From: Holophagales bacterium
GTDB taxonomy: Bacteria > Acidobacteriota > Thermoanaerobaculia > Multivoradales > Multivoraceae
Reading direction: 5' to 3'
Length of the DNA: 64,000 nt
Assembly: GCA_009843505.1 (NCBI GenBank)
Contig: VYDI01000028.1
Coordinates: 266,424-330,423 of the forward strand
In this document: positions 62,021 to 64,000 of the stretch, one piece after another
Layout of the letters: the number at the start of each line of letters is the position of its first letter
Numbering within the stretch: position 1 is the first letter of the stretch
The notes under the pieces: model-generated
What the model saw: the letters and a program-made list of their open reading frames with translations, nothing else
Databases searched by the model: none
What the model was told of the DNA's origin: nothing
Position numbers and translations under genes: made by a program

Positions 62021-62986
62021 CTACGCGCTCTCAGGAACCTGGAGAACACGCCGCAACGTCTCCGCGTCGACATTGCCGCCGCTGACGACCACCGCGGTGA
62101 TCTTGCCGTCGCGCGGTATCGCTCCCTGCAGAAGGGCCGCCACACCGACCGCGCCGCCGCCTTCGACCACCCAGCCCTGCGCATCGACCAGGAAACGCAT
62201 CGCCGACGCGATCTGTTCCTCGGCAACGAGCACCACATCGTCCAGGTAGTGCCTGCAGATCGGCACTGTCATCGAGCCCGGCTCGATGTCGCCCGAGAGC
62301 GCCTCGGCAAGGGTGTCCCAGACCTGTGGCCTGTCGCTGTCGTGGAAGACGTTGAACATCGCCGGCGTCGATTCGGCACTCACGCCGATCACCTCGACCG
62401 CGGGGTTGAGTTCCTTGAGCGCGGTGGCAACGCCGGAGATCAGGCCGCCGCCGCCCACGGGAACCAGCGCCCTCTCGACCCGGGGCAACTCGGAGACGAT
62501 CTCGACACCGATGGTGCCGGCCCCGGCGATCACCCGCCTGTCGTTGTAGGGCGACAACCAGGTCAGGCCGCCCCGGGCGCGGCGCAGGGCTTCGGCCTCG
62601 GCCTGATCGAAGTTGTCACCGAAGAGCACCGCTTCGGCGGCACCGGCGCCGTAGCGGCGTACTCCGCTCACCTTCTTCTTCGGCGTTGCGACGGGCATCA
62701 GAATCTGTGCCGATGCACCGCACAGACGCGCGGCGTAAGCGACCGCCATCGCGAAGTTGCCCGAAGACGCGGCGACGATGCCCCGGGCCAGGGCCTCCTC
62801 GCTCAGCGACAGCATGGCGTTCAGCGCTCCCCGTATCTTGAACGAATGCGTCCGGTTGGCGTTCTCCAGTTTGAGAAACGTCCCGGCGCCGAGATCGGCA
62901 GCATCTTCGAGCGGTGTCGGCCGCAGATGCCTTCCCAGGCGCTGCTGCGCCCGGACGATGTCACCGAGGGTCGGGTGGTCGGTCAT
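62021..62986 (-). CDS. Threonine/serine dehydratase-like PLP enzyme
   Basis: 321 residues of fold-type II. PLP lysine in THSFKIRGALNAM, SSGNFAMAVAYAARL, and the glycine loop VGGGGLISGVATAL. No regulatory ACT domain, so it is the catabolic-size form. It diverges from an ornithine-cyclodeaminase-like gene only 29 bases away. Such pairs occur in hydroxyectoine use (EutB/EutC) and in the beta-hydroxyaspartate cycle (BhcB/BhcD); either is possible, as is a plain threonine dehydratase. Confidence 0.88.
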   Translation of the reverse strand: MTDHPTLGDIVRAQQRLGRHLRPTPLEDAADLGAGTFLKLENANRTHSFKIRGALNAMLSLSEEALARGIVAASSGNFAMAVAYAARLCGASAQILMPVATPKKKVSGVRRYGAGAAEAVLFGDNFDQAEAEALRRARGGLTWLSPYNDRRVIAGAGTIGVEIVSELPRVERALVPVGGGGLISGVATALKELNPAVEVIGVSAESTPAMFNVFHDSDRPQVWDTLAEALSGDIEPGSMTVPICRHYLDDVVLVAEEQIASAMRFLVDAQGWVVEGGGAVGVAALLQGAIPRDGKITAVVVSGGNVDAETLRRVLQVPESA

Positions 62987-63015
62987 GGCGTCGTTCCCGA
63001 CATAGTATTTTCGGA

Positions 63016-63963
63016 ATGCGATCGGCAGGCCTTGACGAGATCAGATCCGTTCTCGACATACCCGCCGCCATCGAGTTGATTGAAGCCGGATTCGTGGCTC
63101 TGTCGAGCGGCGCGGCGACGGTTCCTGCCGTCGGTTATCTGGGATTCGACACGCCGCCGGGCGAGTGCCACATCAAGTACGGTCAGATCCACGGCGATGA
63201 GGTCTTCGTCGTCAAGGTCGCCACCGGCTTCTATGAGAACGCTTCGCGCGGTCTTCCCACGGGCCACGGAATGATGATCGTCATGTCGGCGGAGACCGGC
63301 GAGACGCTGGCCCTGCTGGACGACTCGGGCTACCTGACCGATGTGCGAACCGCCATTGCGGGCTGCATCGCGGCCCGCTATCTCGCGCCCGACGTGGTCG
63401 AGTGCATCGGCATTGTCGGTGCGGGCATGCAGGCTCGCATGCAGCTGGAGTACCTGCGTCATGCGCGCGATTGCAACCGGGTCCGGGTCTGGGCGCGACG
63501 CCGCGAACAGTCCGCGGCGTACCGGAGCGAGCTGTCGGATTCCGGCTTCGATGTTCGGATAGCCGAGACCCTTCAGGACCTCTGCGAAGACAGCAACCTG
63601 ATCGTCACTGCCACGGCGGCGAGGACTGCTCTCGTCCGCGCCGAGTGGATCCGGCCGGGAACTCACCTCACCGCGATGGGAAGCGATAGCCCGGGAAAAC
63701 AGGAACTGGACCCGGCGTTGTTCGCAAGAGCCGGTGTCTGTGCCGTCGATTCACGGTCGCAGTGCATCGACCACGGTGAGTCGCACTACGCGGTAGCAGG
63801 CGGCCATGTGGCCGAGACCGACCTCGTCGAACTGGGCGACATCATCGCCGGCAGGGCCAGGGGGCGCTCGGACGAGGACGAGATCACCATCGCGGATCTG
63901 ACCGGTGTCGCGGTCCAGGACATTCAGATCGCAAAGGCGGTCTGGCAAGCATTGAGAGAGTAG
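63016..63963 (+). CDS. Ornithine cyclodeaminase / mu-crystallin family protein
   Basis: 315 residues from ATG 63016. HIKYGQIHGDEVFVVKVATGFYEN, LALLDDSGYLTDVRTAIAGCIAARYLAP, the Rossmann motif GIVGAGMQARMQLEYL, VTATAARTALV and HLTAMGSDSPGKQELDP are family features. Members are ornithine cyclodeaminases, imino-acid reductases and EutC. The pairing with a divergent dehydratase argues for an imino-acid or hydroxy-amino-acid route over proline synthesis. The frame is open upstream but lies over the dehydratase gene there. Confidence 0.88.
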   Translation: MRSAGLDEIRSVLDIPAAIELIEAGFVALSSGAATVPAVGYLGFDTPPGECHIKYGQIHGDEVFVVKVATGFYENASRGLPTGHGMMIVMSAETGETLALLDDSGYLTDVRTAIAGCIAARYLAPDVVECIGIVGAGMQARMQLEYLRHARDCNRVRVWARRREQSAAYRSELSDSGFDVRIAETLQDLCEDSNLIVTATAARTALVRAEWIRPGTHLTAMGSDSPGKQELDPALFARAGVCAVDSRSQCIDHGESHYAVAGGHVAETDLVELGDIIAGRARGRSDEDEITIADLTGVAVQDIQIAKAVWQALRE

Positions 63964-64000
63964 CGGGCCTGCGCCGCAGCGGCGTCGGACTTACCCGCCC

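Overview
The window is 64 kb of high-GC, gene-dense bacterial chromosome. There is no gene-free stretch longer than 300 bases; the largest gaps are 3683-3866, 49102-49260 and 19305-19456, and all hold regulatory sequence at most. The best lineage guess is an Acidobacteriota member, perhaps Thermoanaerobaculia-like. This rests on a large exported protein with a GWxTD-like region plus a VWFA domain of the type described from Acidobacteria, a diderm envelope (LptD), a DNPR-type (meso-DAP) MurE, and a Thermus-type MSGRKG ArgRS. It is an inference, not a phylogeny.

Layout. 1-689: 3' part of a YgfZ-like folate protein. 699-3682 (minus): a compact sulfur operon, CysM-type cysteine synthase, JAMM protease, and a CysO-like sulfur carrier fused to a MoeZ-type E1 and a rhodanese. 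3867-4496: a sulfite-oxidase-like molybdoenzyme. 4479-10841 (minus): argC-argJ-argB-argD-argH-argR with a dyad in front of argC that looks like an ArgR operator; argF and argG are absent. 10899-14048 (minus): rhomboid, xseB, xseA and an unknown gene. 14150-19304 (minus): envelope genes ending upstream in mltG and ruvX. 19457-23630 (plus): lptD followed by two deoxyhexose reductase genes. 23627-30548 (minus): ogt, then a glycan operon (LmbE-GT2 fusion, GT4, two GT2, PEGA protein). 30673-32622 (plus): argS.

32741-49101 (minus) is a full division and cell-wall cluster: mraZ-rsmH-ftsL-ftsI-murE-murF-mraY-murD-ftsW-murG-murC-ftsQ-ftsA-ftsZ, headed by a 10-bp-phased MraZ box. It lacks murB and ddl. 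49261-55120 (minus): two parvulin-type chaperones, mfd and ftsB. 55211-55287: initiator tRNA with promoter and terminator. 55399-63963: an ERG24-type sterol reductase homolog, an MFS transporter, an Fe(3+)-type ABC importer, a small unknown, and a divergent threonine-dehydratase-like / ornithine-cyclodeaminase-like pair.

Most neighbouring genes overlap by four bases (ATGA, GTGA or TTGA), so translational coupling is the rule and many starts were placed on that basis. The most unusual signals are: (i) the CysO-E1-rhodanese fusion with an internal Gly-Gly-Ala beside a JAMM protease; (ii) an SSB-like DDIPF tip on XseB; (iii) exact duplications of the 3' tails of argC and ftsZ just downstream of their stops; (iv) a degenerate 24-bp tandem array before the MFS gene; (v) two REP-like hairpins with compensating stems; (vi) an ERG24-type reductase with no sterol genes nearby.
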